Of a DNA stretch of 64,000 nt, positions 54,180 through 62,485 are shown one piece after another. How positions within the stretch are numbered: the first letter of the stretch is position 1; the number at the start of each line of letters is the position of its first letter. This DNA comes from Oscillospiraceae bacterium. Lineage in GTDB: Bacteria; Bacillota; Clostridia; Oscillospirales; CAG-382. The position numbers and the translations under genes were made by a program. Below the pieces are notes generated by a model that was not told the DNA's origin, did not search any database, and saw only the letters and a program-made list of their open reading frames with translations. The DNA is taken from the NCBI GenBank assembly GCA_015064895.1, contig SVRI01000005.1, positions 1-64,000 of the forward strand. The letters are read 5' to 3'.

Positions 54180-56108
54180 TTATGAAAAAAACTTATGATA
54201 GTAATAAATCGGCACAGCACTCCAACCATGGCAAAGCGATCCGGCACTTGCAAAAGCACTTTCACCCTCTTTTGTTTCCCATACCGTTGTAGAGTCTGCA
54301 TCCAGCATCACCTTATATGTATCTCTGATTTCCGAAAGAACATTTTCCCTGTATTTTTCATCCGTCATAAGAAGTGCATCATACTTAAAGCCCTTCATAC
54401 TGAGAGAACACTCGGAAAGAGTATTTGACGAGAGTTTTTCACATATACTCTTCGCTCTTTCACCCTCCGCGATACCTGCGCAAACACAAAGGCTGTTTAC
54501 AAGCTCTGTCGGGTCTTCCTCGGGGGAAGTAACAAAATACAGCCCCTTTCCGCCATCAAAGAAGGTTTCATTGACTCTTGTCTTTATTTCTTCCTTAATG
54601 CTGTCAAAAGGATTATCTTTGCCAAGCTTATTACATATTTCTTCAAAGGCACAGAGCGCAATTACCGCAATGGCATTTAAAAGGCAATTGGGTGCGAGAA
54701 TATCTTCATCAAACATTTTCTTTGAGCCGTTTGTGCCGTATCTAGAGCCGTCTGCGTAGTCTGACCAGTCAAAGAAATTCCAGCGGCTGTCGCCGTCAAA
54801 GTTACAGATAAGTCCGTCTTTTCTGTTATTCATAAAGGTATTCAAGGTCTTTACCATTTTGTCAAATACTTCTTGTGCGAGAGTTAAATCACCGCTGTGC
54901 TGTGTGTATTCCTTAACGGCAAGCACATAATAGAGGCAGAAGGACGGTATTGTCAAATCCCTCTTACTCGGGAAGCATATCGACATGAGTCCATCTTCCC
55001 TGTTGTCCTTGCTCATAAGAAGAAGATTTGCTCTTGCATATTCAAAGTTACCGTCGGCATATGCATAATATCCCGTCAACATCTGATTTCTGGAATCGAA
55101 AGCATAAAGACACTGCTCACGCCAGGGACAGTCAACATAATGCTCAAGCATTGAAAGCTTTAAGGTGTTAAGGCAGATTTTATATATATCCTTATCAAGT
55201 TCCGAAAGGAAATCGTACTTTGCCGCATTTGTGGGATATACCTGCGGTAAAATACCGATATAATCCACATCTATCTCATCCTCGCACTCGATTTCAATAT
55301 ATCTGCAGGCAAGTCTGAGCATATGGTTTGTAAATACATTTTCGCCTTTTTTTGTCTTGTAATCAAAGCGGAAATTTCTGAATCCGATTGTCTTTTTTAC
55401 GTGTCCGTCTTTGAGAAGCTCGCCATAGAAAACTCTGATTGTCTGTTCTGTTTTGCTGTTAATGGAGAAATTGCAAAAGCCCACATATTCTTCACCGAGG
55501 TCAAAGATGTAGTTTTTCTTTTCGCCGTGGGGTTTGCCCTGTCTGAGGGCTTCAACAACCTGCGTTTTTATGGGGCGTTTGACAAAATTACATTCCTTTT
55601 CGAGTACGACGGATTTTCCAAAGCCGTCACCTTTGCCTGTTAGCCATTCATCCTCTTTTGTCGCATCGTAAGAGAAGGAATAGCCGAGCTGGGAGGAGAT
55701 TTCCACATCAAAGCCGGAAATGTATGCACGGCTCTGTCTTGAGGGTGTATTTTCATCGGATACAGCAATTGTTTTACCATCATTTTCTATTTCGAAAATA
55801 AGTCCCGCTTCGGGTGTATTCCAACGCATTCCCGATTTTGACCAGTAAACACAAAGGAAGCAAATAAAGTTTTCGCCATCGTTGAGATATGGTGTAATAT
55901 CAATATCTTCATATGCCTTATAATGCTCAAAATCGGCATACTGAACGCTGGTAACATAGTTGCCGTTGACAAAAAGCGTATACTCGCCGCTTACCGAAAA
56001 GCGTACACTCACCTTACCGTCGTTATAGTCTAATTTCTGACAAAATTCGGCATAATTGTTTATGCCGTATTCCTTTGATGTCCATATCCATTTTGCATTT
56101 TCAAACAT
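54180..56108 (-). CDS. alpha-L-rhamnosidase-like glycoside hydrolase (GH78-like)
   Basis: 642 residues from ATG at 56108; AAGGAG lies 10 bases upstream, whereas the ATG at 56114 is too close to it. The N-terminal part has the beta-sandwich opening AKWIWTSK and RFSVSGEYTLFVNG; then FDLGEEYVGFCNFSINS and the (alpha/alpha)6 catalytic domain begins near 300 with HYVDCPWREQCLYAFDSRNQ (residues about 323-342), the GH78 acid site region. The protein is shorter than most GH78 enzymes and has no signal peptide, so it works inside the cell on small rhamnosides or similar. Last gene of a three-gene unit. Confidence 0.8.
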   Translation of the reverse strand: MFENAKWIWTSKEYGINNYAEFCQKLDYNDGKVSVRFSVSGEYTLFVNGNYVTSVQYADFEHYKAYEDIDITPYLNDGENFICFLCVYWSKSGMRWNTPEAGLIFEIENDGKTIAVSDENTPSRQSRAYISGFDVEISSQLGYSFSYDATKEDEWLTGKGDGFGKSVVLEKECNFVKRPIKTQVVEALRQGKPHGEKKNYIFDLGEEYVGFCNFSINSKTEQTIRVFYGELLKDGHVKKTIGFRNFRFDYKTKKGENVFTNHMLRLACRYIEIECEDEIDVDYIGILPQVYPTNAAKYDFLSELDKDIYKICLNTLKLSMLEHYVDCPWREQCLYAFDSRNQMLTGYYAYADGNFEYARANLLLMSKDNREDGLMSICFPSKRDLTIPSFCLYYVLAVKEYTQHSGDLTLAQEVFDKMVKTLNTFMNNRKDGLICNFDGDSRWNFFDWSDYADGSRYGTNGSKKMFDEDILAPNCLLNAIAVIALCAFEEICNKLGKDNPFDSIKEEIKTRVNETFFDGGKGLYFVTSPEEDPTELVNSLCVCAGIAEGERAKSICEKLSSNTLSECSLSMKGFKYDALLMTDEKYRENVLSEIRDTYKVMLDADSTTVWETKEGESAFASAGSLCHGWSAVPIYYYHKFFS

Positions 56109-56122
56109 TGTCATTTCTCCTT

Positions 56123-56821
56123 TTATTCGAAAATTCTGTTCCAGTCAAAAAGTTCGCCGGGGTCATTTTTATTCGGATTATATTCTTGGTGTCCTATTAC
56201 ATGCTCCCTGTCAAAAGGAATGTTATTCCTTTCGCATATATCGGGAACAAGCATTTTCAATGTATCGTACTGGGCATCGGTAAAGCCGATGAGTGATTTA
56301 TCAAGAGCATCATATTCATGCTCTTCAAGGTACTGTGCCATGTCGCTTTTACTTCCGATGGCAACTATCTCGATACCCACCGAGTATTTGTTCATTTTAT
56401 TCGTGTACTTTTCTTCACCGGCATATTCACCCACACCTGCGTGCCATGCTGAATGTGATTCGGGAATATAGCAATAAGCACTGCCGTCCCTGTCGATTAT
56501 GTAATGAATACTGATTTCACTTTCTTCAAATATTTCTCGGATTTGATTCATATCGTAGGGATTATCTCTGTCAGCAACAACATTACTTGTAAAGTGGAGC
56601 ATGACATATTCCGTATCAAACTCCTTTTCCCAGGAGTATTTGTCAAGGGGTTCAAGGAAATATTCTTTTGCATATTCGCTGACATATATAGGTTCCTGCT
56701 GTATGATTTCCTGCCTTTCAACACTTTTGGGAACTTCTGCATCGTTTACGGTTTCATTTTTACCGCATGCTGTAAGTAAGACCGCACATAAGGTCAGCGC
56801 CATGAATGTTTTTTTAATCAT
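56123..56821 (-). CDS. N-acetylmuramoyl-L-alanine amidase lipoprotein (Amidase_2/PGRP fold)
   Basis: 232 residues from ATG at 56821 (AAAGAGA just upstream); a start 8 codons earlier would spoil the signal peptide. The lipobox LTAC ends at Cys19, so it is a membrane-anchored lipoprotein. The zinc amidase domain follows: YVMLHFTSNVV, ESHSAWHAGVGEYAG and HVIGHQEYNPNKNDPGELFD, with the zinc histidines and DPG of the family. It would cut the amide between muramic acid and L-alanine. Its ATG overlaps the end of the DUF5131 gene by 8 bases. Confidence 0.88.
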   Translation of the reverse strand: MIKKTFMALTLCAVLLTACGKNETVNDAEVPKSVERQEIIQQEPIYVSEYAKEYFLEPLDKYSWEKEFDTEYVMLHFTSNVVADRDNPYDMNQIREIFEESEISIHYIIDRDGSAYCYIPESHSAWHAGVGEYAGEEKYTNKMNKYSVGIEIVAIGSKSDMAQYLEEHEYDALDKSLIGFTDAQYDTLKMLVPDICERNNIPFDREHVIGHQEYNPNKNDPGELFDWNRIFE

Positions 56822-57557
56822 ATTTATCTCTTTTCTCGGAAACATAATCTATTCCCGCTTTTCTTGCCTGCATGCCTTGTTTAGGTTTGGGTACTCTGTA
56901 AATACGGCCGTCTTTAACAAATTTTGCACCCGTCTGTTTGAAGTGAAATCCGACGCCTGCATTTATGCATTGCTGTCTTAAATCAAGAACCCAATTATAG
57001 TCACAGATTCTCGCTTCAAGTCCCGATTCACCGCCGGCAATAACCTCGTCAATGCCTTTACCGAGATATGCTGACAGGTCGATTCTTTCTAAAAGAGGTT
57101 CGCAAATTATAATTCGCTTCTTTTGCGGAATTGACAGATATATTGGAAGCCTGTAGTCTGCCCTGTCCTGATTTTCACACGTTACCGCCATGGTGACATG
57201 ACCGAAAATCTCCTGCCAGTCGTCGGGGACACATTCATAAAAGCGGTCAATGCGTTTTGTGATAAAAAAGAAGTTGCAATCACTTCTTTCACGCATCATC
57301 TGCCACACATCATCTCTCCACTCGTCGGCTTCTTTAAGGAAAAAGTCGGAGGTGAAGCAGGTATAAAAGGTTGTACCCGACGGGTATTTATATTCGCCTT
57401 TTCTGTTTTTTGCTATAGGCAAATTAAAGGTTGAGATATTCTTTTTGATTTCACTTGCATCTTTGTCATTCCGTGAGTCGATTCTGTAGACGTAGCAGTT
57501 GCGACAGCCTTCGCTGTGCTTCCTGCAGCCGTGCCACATATTCCACGTTACGTCCAT
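56814..57557 (-). CDS. DUF5131 / phage Gp37-Gp68 family protein, radical SAM-like
   Basis: 247 residues from ATG at 57557, with GAGGTGAG immediately upstream; a GTG three codons earlier is part of that site. TWNMWHGC, then GCRNCYVYR gives Cys11, Cys18, Cys21 (CX6CX2C), the iron-sulfur motif expected of the SPL-related DUF5131 family, and the C-terminal half includes VIAGGESGLEAR and HFKQTGA, both typical. Members occur in phages and bacteria; their reaction is unknown. It is the first gene of a unit with the amidase and the GH78-like enzyme, with its own promoter. Confidence 0.82.
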   Translation of the reverse strand: MDVTWNMWHGCRKHSEGCRNCYVYRIDSRNDKDASEIKKNISTFNLPIAKNRKGEYKYPSGTTFYTCFTSDFFLKEADEWRDDVWQMMRERSDCNFFFITKRIDRFYECVPDDWQEIFGHVTMAVTCENQDRADYRLPIYLSIPQKKRIIICEPLLERIDLSAYLGKGIDEVIAGGESGLEARICDYNWVLDLRQQCINAGVGFHFKQTGAKFVKDGRIYRVPKPKQGMQARKAGIDYVSEKRDKYD

Positions 57558-57574
57558 TTTGCTCACCTCGTTTT

Positions 57575-57603
57575 ATTATACAATACCTGTTTTGCAAAGT
57601 CAA
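57575..57603 (-). promoter_or_regulatory. promoter of the DUF5131-amidase-GH78 unit
   Basis: TTGACT (57598-57603), 17-base spacer, TATAAT (57575-57580) on the minus strand, abutting the terminator of the fucosidase gene. Confidence 0.87.
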
Positions 57604-57606
57604 ACA

Positions 57607-57634
57607 AAAAAACACCTCTTTCGAGATGTTTTTT
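57607..57634 (-). terminator. terminator after the GH29 gene
   Basis: Stem of about 12 bp with one G-U pair around GAAA (57607-57618 with 57623-57634), followed on the minus strand by TTTG. The stem starts 11 bases after the fucosidase stop codon. Confidence 0.85.
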
Positions 57635-57645
57635 GCAATTTTCAA

Positions 57646-58881
57646 TTAAAATGCAGGAACATAGTATGCCTTAATATCAACCTTTTTATTCTTATCAAGG
57701 ACAACCTCGATTTTCTTTGCATCCATTGCGGGGAAAGCACAGATTCTCTTGTGACCGACAGTTTCACCGTGGTATGCTATCACCTTTTCCTGATGAGGTC
57801 TTGCAAAACAGCGTATTTCAAAGTCTTCGATTTCACTTTCTCCGTCCAATTCTTCGCAAAGGACAATGTGATTTACCTTTTCAAAGTCATCAAATACAAT
57901 ATTGTATCCGTTTTCAGTCTTTTCGACAGTTCCCTTTACTTCATACTTTTCAGAGAAGATTTCTTTAACCTTTTTACCAAATTCGATATAGCGTTTTGCA
58001 TCTGCTTCGGGAAGCTTGCCGTCTCTGCCGGGTCCGATATTTATAAGAAGATTTGCACCTCTGCCGACAGAGGCATAGTAAAGTCCCATAAGTTCATCAA
58101 GGCTCTTTAATGTATGACCGTCGCTGTCGCTGTAGAACCAGTTTTTTGCACGTATTGTAACATCGCATTCAGCAGGCAGAAACCTCGCCTTTTCCAATTT
58201 ATCGCCGTCTGCCATATTAATGGAAAATCCGGAAAGCTCTGTGAGGATATTTTTATTGCAAATGGGTGCAACACCCGATTCATTGCCTATCCAGCGTGTA
58301 TCGGGATCCCACATATTGAATATGAGAATATTCGGCTGGCAGCTTCTTATTGCTTTAACAATTCGTGCTGTATCGTACTCGTGTCCTTCACTTCCGCAGC
58401 CGTCAAACCAGAGGTAATCGATTTTGCCGTAACCTGTGAGAAGCTCGGAAATCTGGTTTATAAAGTAGTCATCATATTCCTTGCCGTCCATATCGTTCGA
58501 GCCGAACTGTGCGGGAGAATAATAGAGTCCCACCTTGACATCATACTTTCTGCAGGCATCGACAAAGAGTCTTACAACGTCGCCTTTGCCGTCAAGCCAG
58601 GGGGTGTTCTTAACTGAATATTCTGTATATTTACTCGGCCAGTTTGCAAAGCCGTCATGGTGCTTACATACGAGAATTGCATACTTTGCACCTGCTTCTT
58701 TAACTGTCTTTATCCAGTTATCGCAGTCAACCTCGGGAGGATTAAAACCCGAAAGGGGCATTTCCTTCATATCCCAGTCAACATGACCCTCGTAAAATGT
58801 TCTTATACCAAAATGGAAAAACACGCCGAGTTCCCAATCAAGAAAATCAAGCTGTTCTTTTTTTATATCAACACAAGACAT
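57646..58881 (-). CDS. alpha-L-fucosidase (GH29)
   Basis: 411 residues; removes terminal L-fucose from glycans with retention. DWELGVFFHFGIRTFYEGHV at 15-34, AILVCKHHDGFANWPSKYTE at 68-87 and GLYYSPAQFG at 118-127 are GH29 blocks; IDYLWFDGCG gives the nucleophile Asp160. The short C-terminal beta-sandwich ends at 411. No signal peptide is visible, so it acts on imported oligosaccharides. ATG follows GAAGGAGAG; own promoter and terminator. Confidence 0.92.
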   Translation of the reverse strand: MSCVDIKKEQLDFLDWELGVFFHFGIRTFYEGHVDWDMKEMPLSGFNPPEVDCDNWIKTVKEAGAKYAILVCKHHDGFANWPSKYTEYSVKNTPWLDGKGDVVRLFVDACRKYDVKVGLYYSPAQFGSNDMDGKEYDDYFINQISELLTGYGKIDYLWFDGCGSEGHEYDTARIVKAIRSCQPNILIFNMWDPDTRWIGNESGVAPICNKNILTELSGFSINMADGDKLEKARFLPAECDVTIRAKNWFYSDSDGHTLKSLDELMGLYYASVGRGANLLINIGPGRDGKLPEADAKRYIEFGKKVKEIFSEKYEVKGTVEKTENGYNIVFDDFEKVNHIVLCEELDGESEIEDFEIRCFARPHQEKVIAYHGETVGHKRICAFPAMDAKKIEVVLDKNKKVDIKAYYVPAF

Positions 58882-58917
58882 GGTAACTCTCCTTCAAAGT
58901 GAAATACAGTATACCTT

Positions 58918-58946
58918 ATACTAACACCCAAAGCAGCGTTTGTCAA
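58918..58946 (-). promoter_or_regulatory. promoter of the GH29 gene
   Basis: TTGACA (58941-58946), 17-base spacer, TAGTAT (58918-58923) on the minus strand. The -35 is consensus; the -10 is weak, as in activator-dependent promoters. Read-through from the small membrane protein gene is also possible, since no hairpin lies between. Confidence 0.65.
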
Positions 58947-58960
58947 GAGTATTCTCGGTA

Positions 58961-59236
58961 TCAGCAAAGCTCCTTTTCGGATATGCGAATTTTTACGCAA
59001 ACACCTGCGTTTTGGCGTAATGCGTTCTTTTTTGCGAGTCTTTTCTTTAAAAGTGTTCTTCTGACATATCTCTTATAATGCATGAGTGCACTGATACCGA
59101 ATAAAACAATCGCAACACCCAGAAGTTCAAGAAGCAGAACGGTCAAAAATGAAATATTTGTTGTGTCCGCACTGCCAGCCGCACCAAGCATTATTACAAA
59201 TCCGATAACTATTACAAAGCCTAAAAGTTTTTTCAT
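58961..59236 (-). CDS. small two-helix membrane protein, unknown function
   Basis: 91 residues, ATG preceded by AAAGGAG. Two hydrophobic segments (about 4-22 and 29-50) with a short loop, then a highly basic tail (YVRRTLLKKRLAKKNALRQN, about 57-76) and two cysteines. I do not recognise a family. The good ribosome binding site and a promoter with an embedded palindrome support a real gene. It lies between rpmB and the fucosidase gene and ends 14 bases before the latter's -35. Confidence 0.7.
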   Translation of the reverse strand: MKKLLGFVIVIGFVIMLGAAGSADTTNISFLTVLLLELLGVAIVLFGISALMHYKRYVRRTLLKKRLAKKNALRQNAGVCVKIRISEKELC

Positions 59237-59287
59237 TTTTATCGCTCCTTTATTGTAAAATCGATTGATTGTTTATCTTACGATTTT

Positions 59288-59316
59288 ATTATAAAGGACA
59301 CGGTGTCCAAAAAACA
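59288..59316 (-). promoter_or_regulatory. promoter with palindromic operator for the small membrane protein gene
   Basis: TATAAT (59288-59293) on the minus strand; a weak -35 (TGTTTT, 59311-59316) at 17 bases. The spacer holds a perfect 13-base palindrome, GGACAC-C-GTGTCC (59296-59308). A dimeric repressor or a MerR-type activator could bind there. No candidate regulator gene lies in the window. Confidence 0.65.
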
Positions 59317-59361
59317 GGACTTTGACAAGCAATGCAGCTATTTTTTTGTTAAAAACGGCAA

Positions 59362-59394
59362 AATCCCCGATGTCGGTGTTTGACATCGGGGATT
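59362..59394 (-). terminator. terminator after rpmB
   Basis: 13-bp perfect stem AATCCCCGATGTC (59362-59374 with 59382-59394), 7-base loop, then TTTGCCGTTTTT on the minus strand. It lies about 95 bases after the rpmB stop codon. Confidence 0.85.
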
Positions 59395-59463
59395 AAATCC
59401 ACTCGTGTTATTAACATTGAACCCGCTTCTGACATGTGTCGGAGATGATTGCGAGTTCTTTTG

Positions 59464-59490
59464 GTTACTTTTCTACGAAAGAAAAGTAAC
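59464..59490. other. A/T-rich hairpin touching the rpmB stop codon
   Basis: GTTACTTTTC (59464-59473) pairs with GAAAAGTAAC (59481-59490) around a 7-base loop; an extra T-A pair can close the loop to 5 bases. It ends in the last base of the rpmB stop codon and is too weakly followed by T residues to be the main terminator. It may be an mRNA 3' protective structure or the edge of a dispersed repeat. Confidence 0.5.
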
Positions 59491-59678
59491 TAGATTGCTC
59501 TTGTAACCTTGTTGGAGCGCAAGCATCTTGAACATACGTTAACTGTCTTGTGAGTTCCACCTTCAACTACCTTTACCTTACGGATGTTGGGCTTAAAGGT
59601 TCTGTTTGTCTTTCTGTTGGAGTGAGATACGTTACAACCGAATGTAACACCCTTTCCGCATACTTCGCACTTTGCCAT
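59490..59678 (-). CDS. rpmB: 50S ribosomal protein L28
   Basis: 62 residues. MAKCEVCGKGVTFGCNVSHS at the start and CSRCLRSNKV near the end are standard for L28; the CxxC pairs (Cys4, Cys7 and Cys50-Cys53 region) indicate the zinc-binding, cysteine-containing form. ATG follows GGAGGTG by 7 bases. Monocistronic, with a leader of about 80 bases that holds a small GGGCA/TGCCC hairpin (59734-59748). Confidence 0.96.
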   Translation of the reverse strand: MAKCEVCGKGVTFGCNVSHSNRKTNRTFKPNIRKVKVVEGGTHKTVNVCSRCLRSNKVTRAI

Positions 59679-59763
59679 TTATAACACCTCCATGTGATGT
59701 TCTCTTGTTTTTTAAACGATTTTAATAATGTTCGGGCAGTCTTTGCCCATTTGCAACAGTGGT

Positions 59764-59792
59764 ATTATAACACACTAAATTTTAAAATGCAA
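59764..59792 (-). promoter_or_regulatory. promoter of rpmB
   Basis: TTGCAT (59787-59792), 17-base spacer, TATAAT (59764-59769) on the minus strand, 85 bases before the start codon. Confidence 0.8.
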
Positions 59793-59858
59793 TAGGAAAA
59801 TCGAATTTTTTTAAACTTTTTTATTTTTTTACATTTTACATAAAAGGTGCCGAAAATA

Positions 59859-62321
59859 CTATGACTTCTTTGACATTTTGGCAAAGTTACCCATAATTTT
59901 CTTTGTACCCACCTTGTCAAATGCAACCTCATACATTACATCGTTACCCATAGGCTTTGCAGAAAGCACCATACCGTCACCGAAGATCGGGTGGGTAACC
60001 GCCTGCCCAGCCGAGAAGCTTTCGCTCTGCGGCTTGGGATTTGAAAATGACGAGGAAGTGCTTACAGGTTTTGAGAAAGCTGTTCCCTTGTTCCAAGGTG
60101 CATTCTCGGAATTTACGCGTGAAGTACGTACACCGCTTGTGTTACCGTATGAGCCGTAGGAGGAATATTGATTCATAAACTCGCGCTGTGTTTCCTCCAT
60201 TCTGTCGCCGTAGCCCTGCTCGTAGTCACAGAAGCTTTCGGGTATTTCATCAACAAAACGGCTTCGGCGGTTAAACTCGGTTCTGCCGTAGGTCATGCGG
60301 GAATTACAATGAAGCATAAACAGGCGTTTCTTTGCTCTTGTTATTGCAACATAGGCAAGCCTGCGTTCTTCCTCAAGCTCATCCTCACTCATAATCGACT
60401 GAGTACCGGGGAAAATGTTTTCTTCAAGCCCCGGCAAGAATACAACGGGAAATTCGAGACCTTTGGATGAATGTATTGTCATCATGACAACGGCAGGTGC
60501 ATCGGCATCGTAGTTATCGATATCGGCAATGAGGGCAACTTCTTCAAGGAATCCTCCGAGTGTCGGTTCGTCATTGCTTTCTTCATAAACAACGGCATTT
60601 GATACAAGTTCCTTGACGTTTTCGCATCTGTCCTTGCCTTCGGCTTTGTCAAGCTCACGGAGCATTTCCATATAGCCTGTCTTTTCGATTACTTTCTCGA
60701 CGACAGAGCCGAGTGTCAGAAGTCCCACACTTGACTTTAAGTCCTCGATAAGCGAAGCAAACATACAAAGCTTTGCTGCATTTCTCGAAAGTGACGGATA
60801 GCGTTCCGCGTTCTTACAGATTGACAGCATGTCTGTTTCAAATTCAACGGAAAGTCTGTCGATTTCTTCAACAGTGGCATCGCCTATACCTCGTTTCGGA
60901 GTATTGATGATTCTCTTGAATCTCACCTTATCGTTGGCATTTGTCATGACGCAAAGGTAGGCAACAATATCCTTGATTTCTTTTCTGTCATAGAATCGTG
61001 TTCCGCCGAGAATTCTATAGGGAATACCGCTTTTTGCAAATACCGTTTCAAGGCTGTTGGACTGGGCATTCATTCGGTAAAGGATTGCAAAGTCACCGAA
61101 GTTGTATTTGCCGTCTTTTACCATTTCGCCGATTTTATCGACGATATACTGTGCCTCGGCATTCTGGGTTTCGCACTTTTTGACGGTGATTTTATCTCCA
61201 CCCGCCTCTTTTGTCCAGAGAGTTTTGCCCTTTCTGCCTGCGTTATGTTTGATTACTTCATTTGCCGCACCTATAATCATATCGGTGCTTCGATAGTTCT
61301 GTTCAAGCTTTACAACACGGGTATTCTTGAAATTTTTATCAAAGGACAGTATGTTTTCGATGGTAGCACCGCGGAATTTATAGATACTCTGGTCATCGTC
61401 GCCTACAACCATAATATTATAGTCGTCGTTACAGAGCATTCTTGTCAGTTCAAACTGTGCCTTATTTGTGTCCTGATACTCGTCCACAAGTATGTACTTA
61501 AATCTGTTTCTGTACTTTTCGAGTATATCGGGATTTGTTTTAAAAAGCTCTACCGTAAGGGTAATAATATCGTCAAAGTCGACGGCATTGGCACTTCTCT
61601 TTTTATCTTCATAGAGTTTATAAAGCTGTGCGATGGTATTTTTTCTGATATCGCCCTGCTTGACGTCTGCCATGTAGCCTTTCCAATCGACAAGCTTTTC
61701 TTTGGCACGTGATACTTCCGAAAGCACAAGCTTTGCGGGGAACATTTTATCGCTGACATTTGCTTCCTTGATACATTCGGTCATAAGTTTTTTCTGGTCA
61801 TCGGTATCATAGATGGTAAAATCCCGATTCCTGCCGATAAGCTCTATATGCATACGAAGAAGCTTTGCACACACGGAATGGAATGTGCCTGCCCATATAT
61901 TAAGTGCATCATTGCCAAGGCTCTTTTCGAGTCTTTCCTTCATTTCCCTTGCCGCTTTATTGGTAAAGGTAATTGACAGAATTTCATAAGGACTTGCCTT
62001 TTCCATAGCGAAGGTGTTAAGAGCACTTTCAAGCTGACCTTTATCGGGATTCTCCTCGTCTGCTATCTTTTCAAGCATTTCGATATACGGCTCAAGAAGG
62101 TTCTTTTCGGGAATATTCTTCTCGTCCATGCATCTGCCGTACTTGATAAGGTGGGCAATTCTCTGTACAAGAACCGTTGTCTTTCCGCTTCCCGCACCTG
62201 CAAGCACAAGAAGCGGTCCGTCAGCGGCATATACTGCCTCACGCTGTTTATCGTTAAGACGGCTGTAATATTTATCAAAAAGTTTTTTTCGAACATTTAT
62301 GTATCTTTCGAGTAGTGTCAC
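59859..62321 (-). CDS. pcrA: UvrD/PcrA-type ATP-dependent DNA helicase
   Basis: 820 residues from GTG at 62321, with AAGGAGA (62328-62334) 6 bases upstream; an ATG 20 codons earlier lacks a site. Superfamily 1 helicase motifs are in order: LNDKQREAV (Q-motif), AGAGSGKTTVLVQRI (Walker A), VDEYQDTNKAQFEL (Walker B), GDDDQSIYKFRGA, LEQNYRS, MTIHSSKGLEFPVVF and VAITRAKKRLFML. It unwinds DNA in repair and rolling-circle replication. The C-terminal tail (FSAGQAVTHPIFGDGMVLSA) is the PcrA tudor-like, RNA polymerase-binding domain. Own promoter, divergent from the GH116-like gene. Confidence 0.95.
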   Translation of the reverse strand: MTLLERYINVRKKLFDKYYSRLNDKQREAVYAADGPLLVLAGAGSGKTTVLVQRIAHLIKYGRCMDEKNIPEKNLLEPYIEMLEKIADEENPDKGQLESALNTFAMEKASPYEILSITFTNKAAREMKERLEKSLGNDALNIWAGTFHSVCAKLLRMHIELIGRNRDFTIYDTDDQKKLMTECIKEANVSDKMFPAKLVLSEVSRAKEKLVDWKGYMADVKQGDIRKNTIAQLYKLYEDKKRSANAVDFDDIITLTVELFKTNPDILEKYRNRFKYILVDEYQDTNKAQFELTRMLCNDDYNIMVVGDDDQSIYKFRGATIENILSFDKNFKNTRVVKLEQNYRSTDMIIGAANEVIKHNAGRKGKTLWTKEAGGDKITVKKCETQNAEAQYIVDKIGEMVKDGKYNFGDFAILYRMNAQSNSLETVFAKSGIPYRILGGTRFYDRKEIKDIVAYLCVMTNANDKVRFKRIINTPKRGIGDATVEEIDRLSVEFETDMLSICKNAERYPSLSRNAAKLCMFASLIEDLKSSVGLLTLGSVVEKVIEKTGYMEMLRELDKAEGKDRCENVKELVSNAVVYEESNDEPTLGGFLEEVALIADIDNYDADAPAVVMMTIHSSKGLEFPVVFLPGLEENIFPGTQSIMSEDELEEERRLAYVAITRAKKRLFMLHCNSRMTYGRTEFNRRSRFVDEIPESFCDYEQGYGDRMEETQREFMNQYSSYGSYGNTSGVRTSRVNSENAPWNKGTAFSKPVSTSSSFSNPKPQSESFSAGQAVTHPIFGDGMVLSAKPMGNDVMYEVAFDKVGTKKIMGNFAKMSKKS

Positions 62322-62352
62322 GTTATTTCTCCTTAAAATGGGATGGGAAATT

Positions 62353-62381
62353 ATTATATCATAGAAGCAGGACAAAATCAA
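62353..62381 (-). promoter_or_regulatory. promoter of pcrA
   Basis: TTGATT (62376-62381), 17-base spacer, TATAAT (62353-62358) on the minus strand. Confidence 0.8.
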
Positions 62382-62401
62382 CGGCTTTTTGAATAATTAT
62401 A

Positions 62402-62430
62402 TTGACAAAAAATGCGGTGTGATATAAAAT
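62402..62430 (+). promoter_or_regulatory. promoter of the GH116-like gene
   Basis: TTGACA (62402-62407), 17-base spacer, TAAAAT (62425-62430) on the plus strand, 55 bases before the ATG. Confidence 0.75.
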
Positions 62431-62485
62431 ATTATGATAGGAAAATTGTTAACACTCAGTGCTTTCTCGGAGGAAAAACACACAC

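Noticed and set aside
59362..59394. Riboswitch near rpmB
   Set aside because: The structure lies downstream of rpmB on the transcribed strand and is a simple 13-bp terminator stem.
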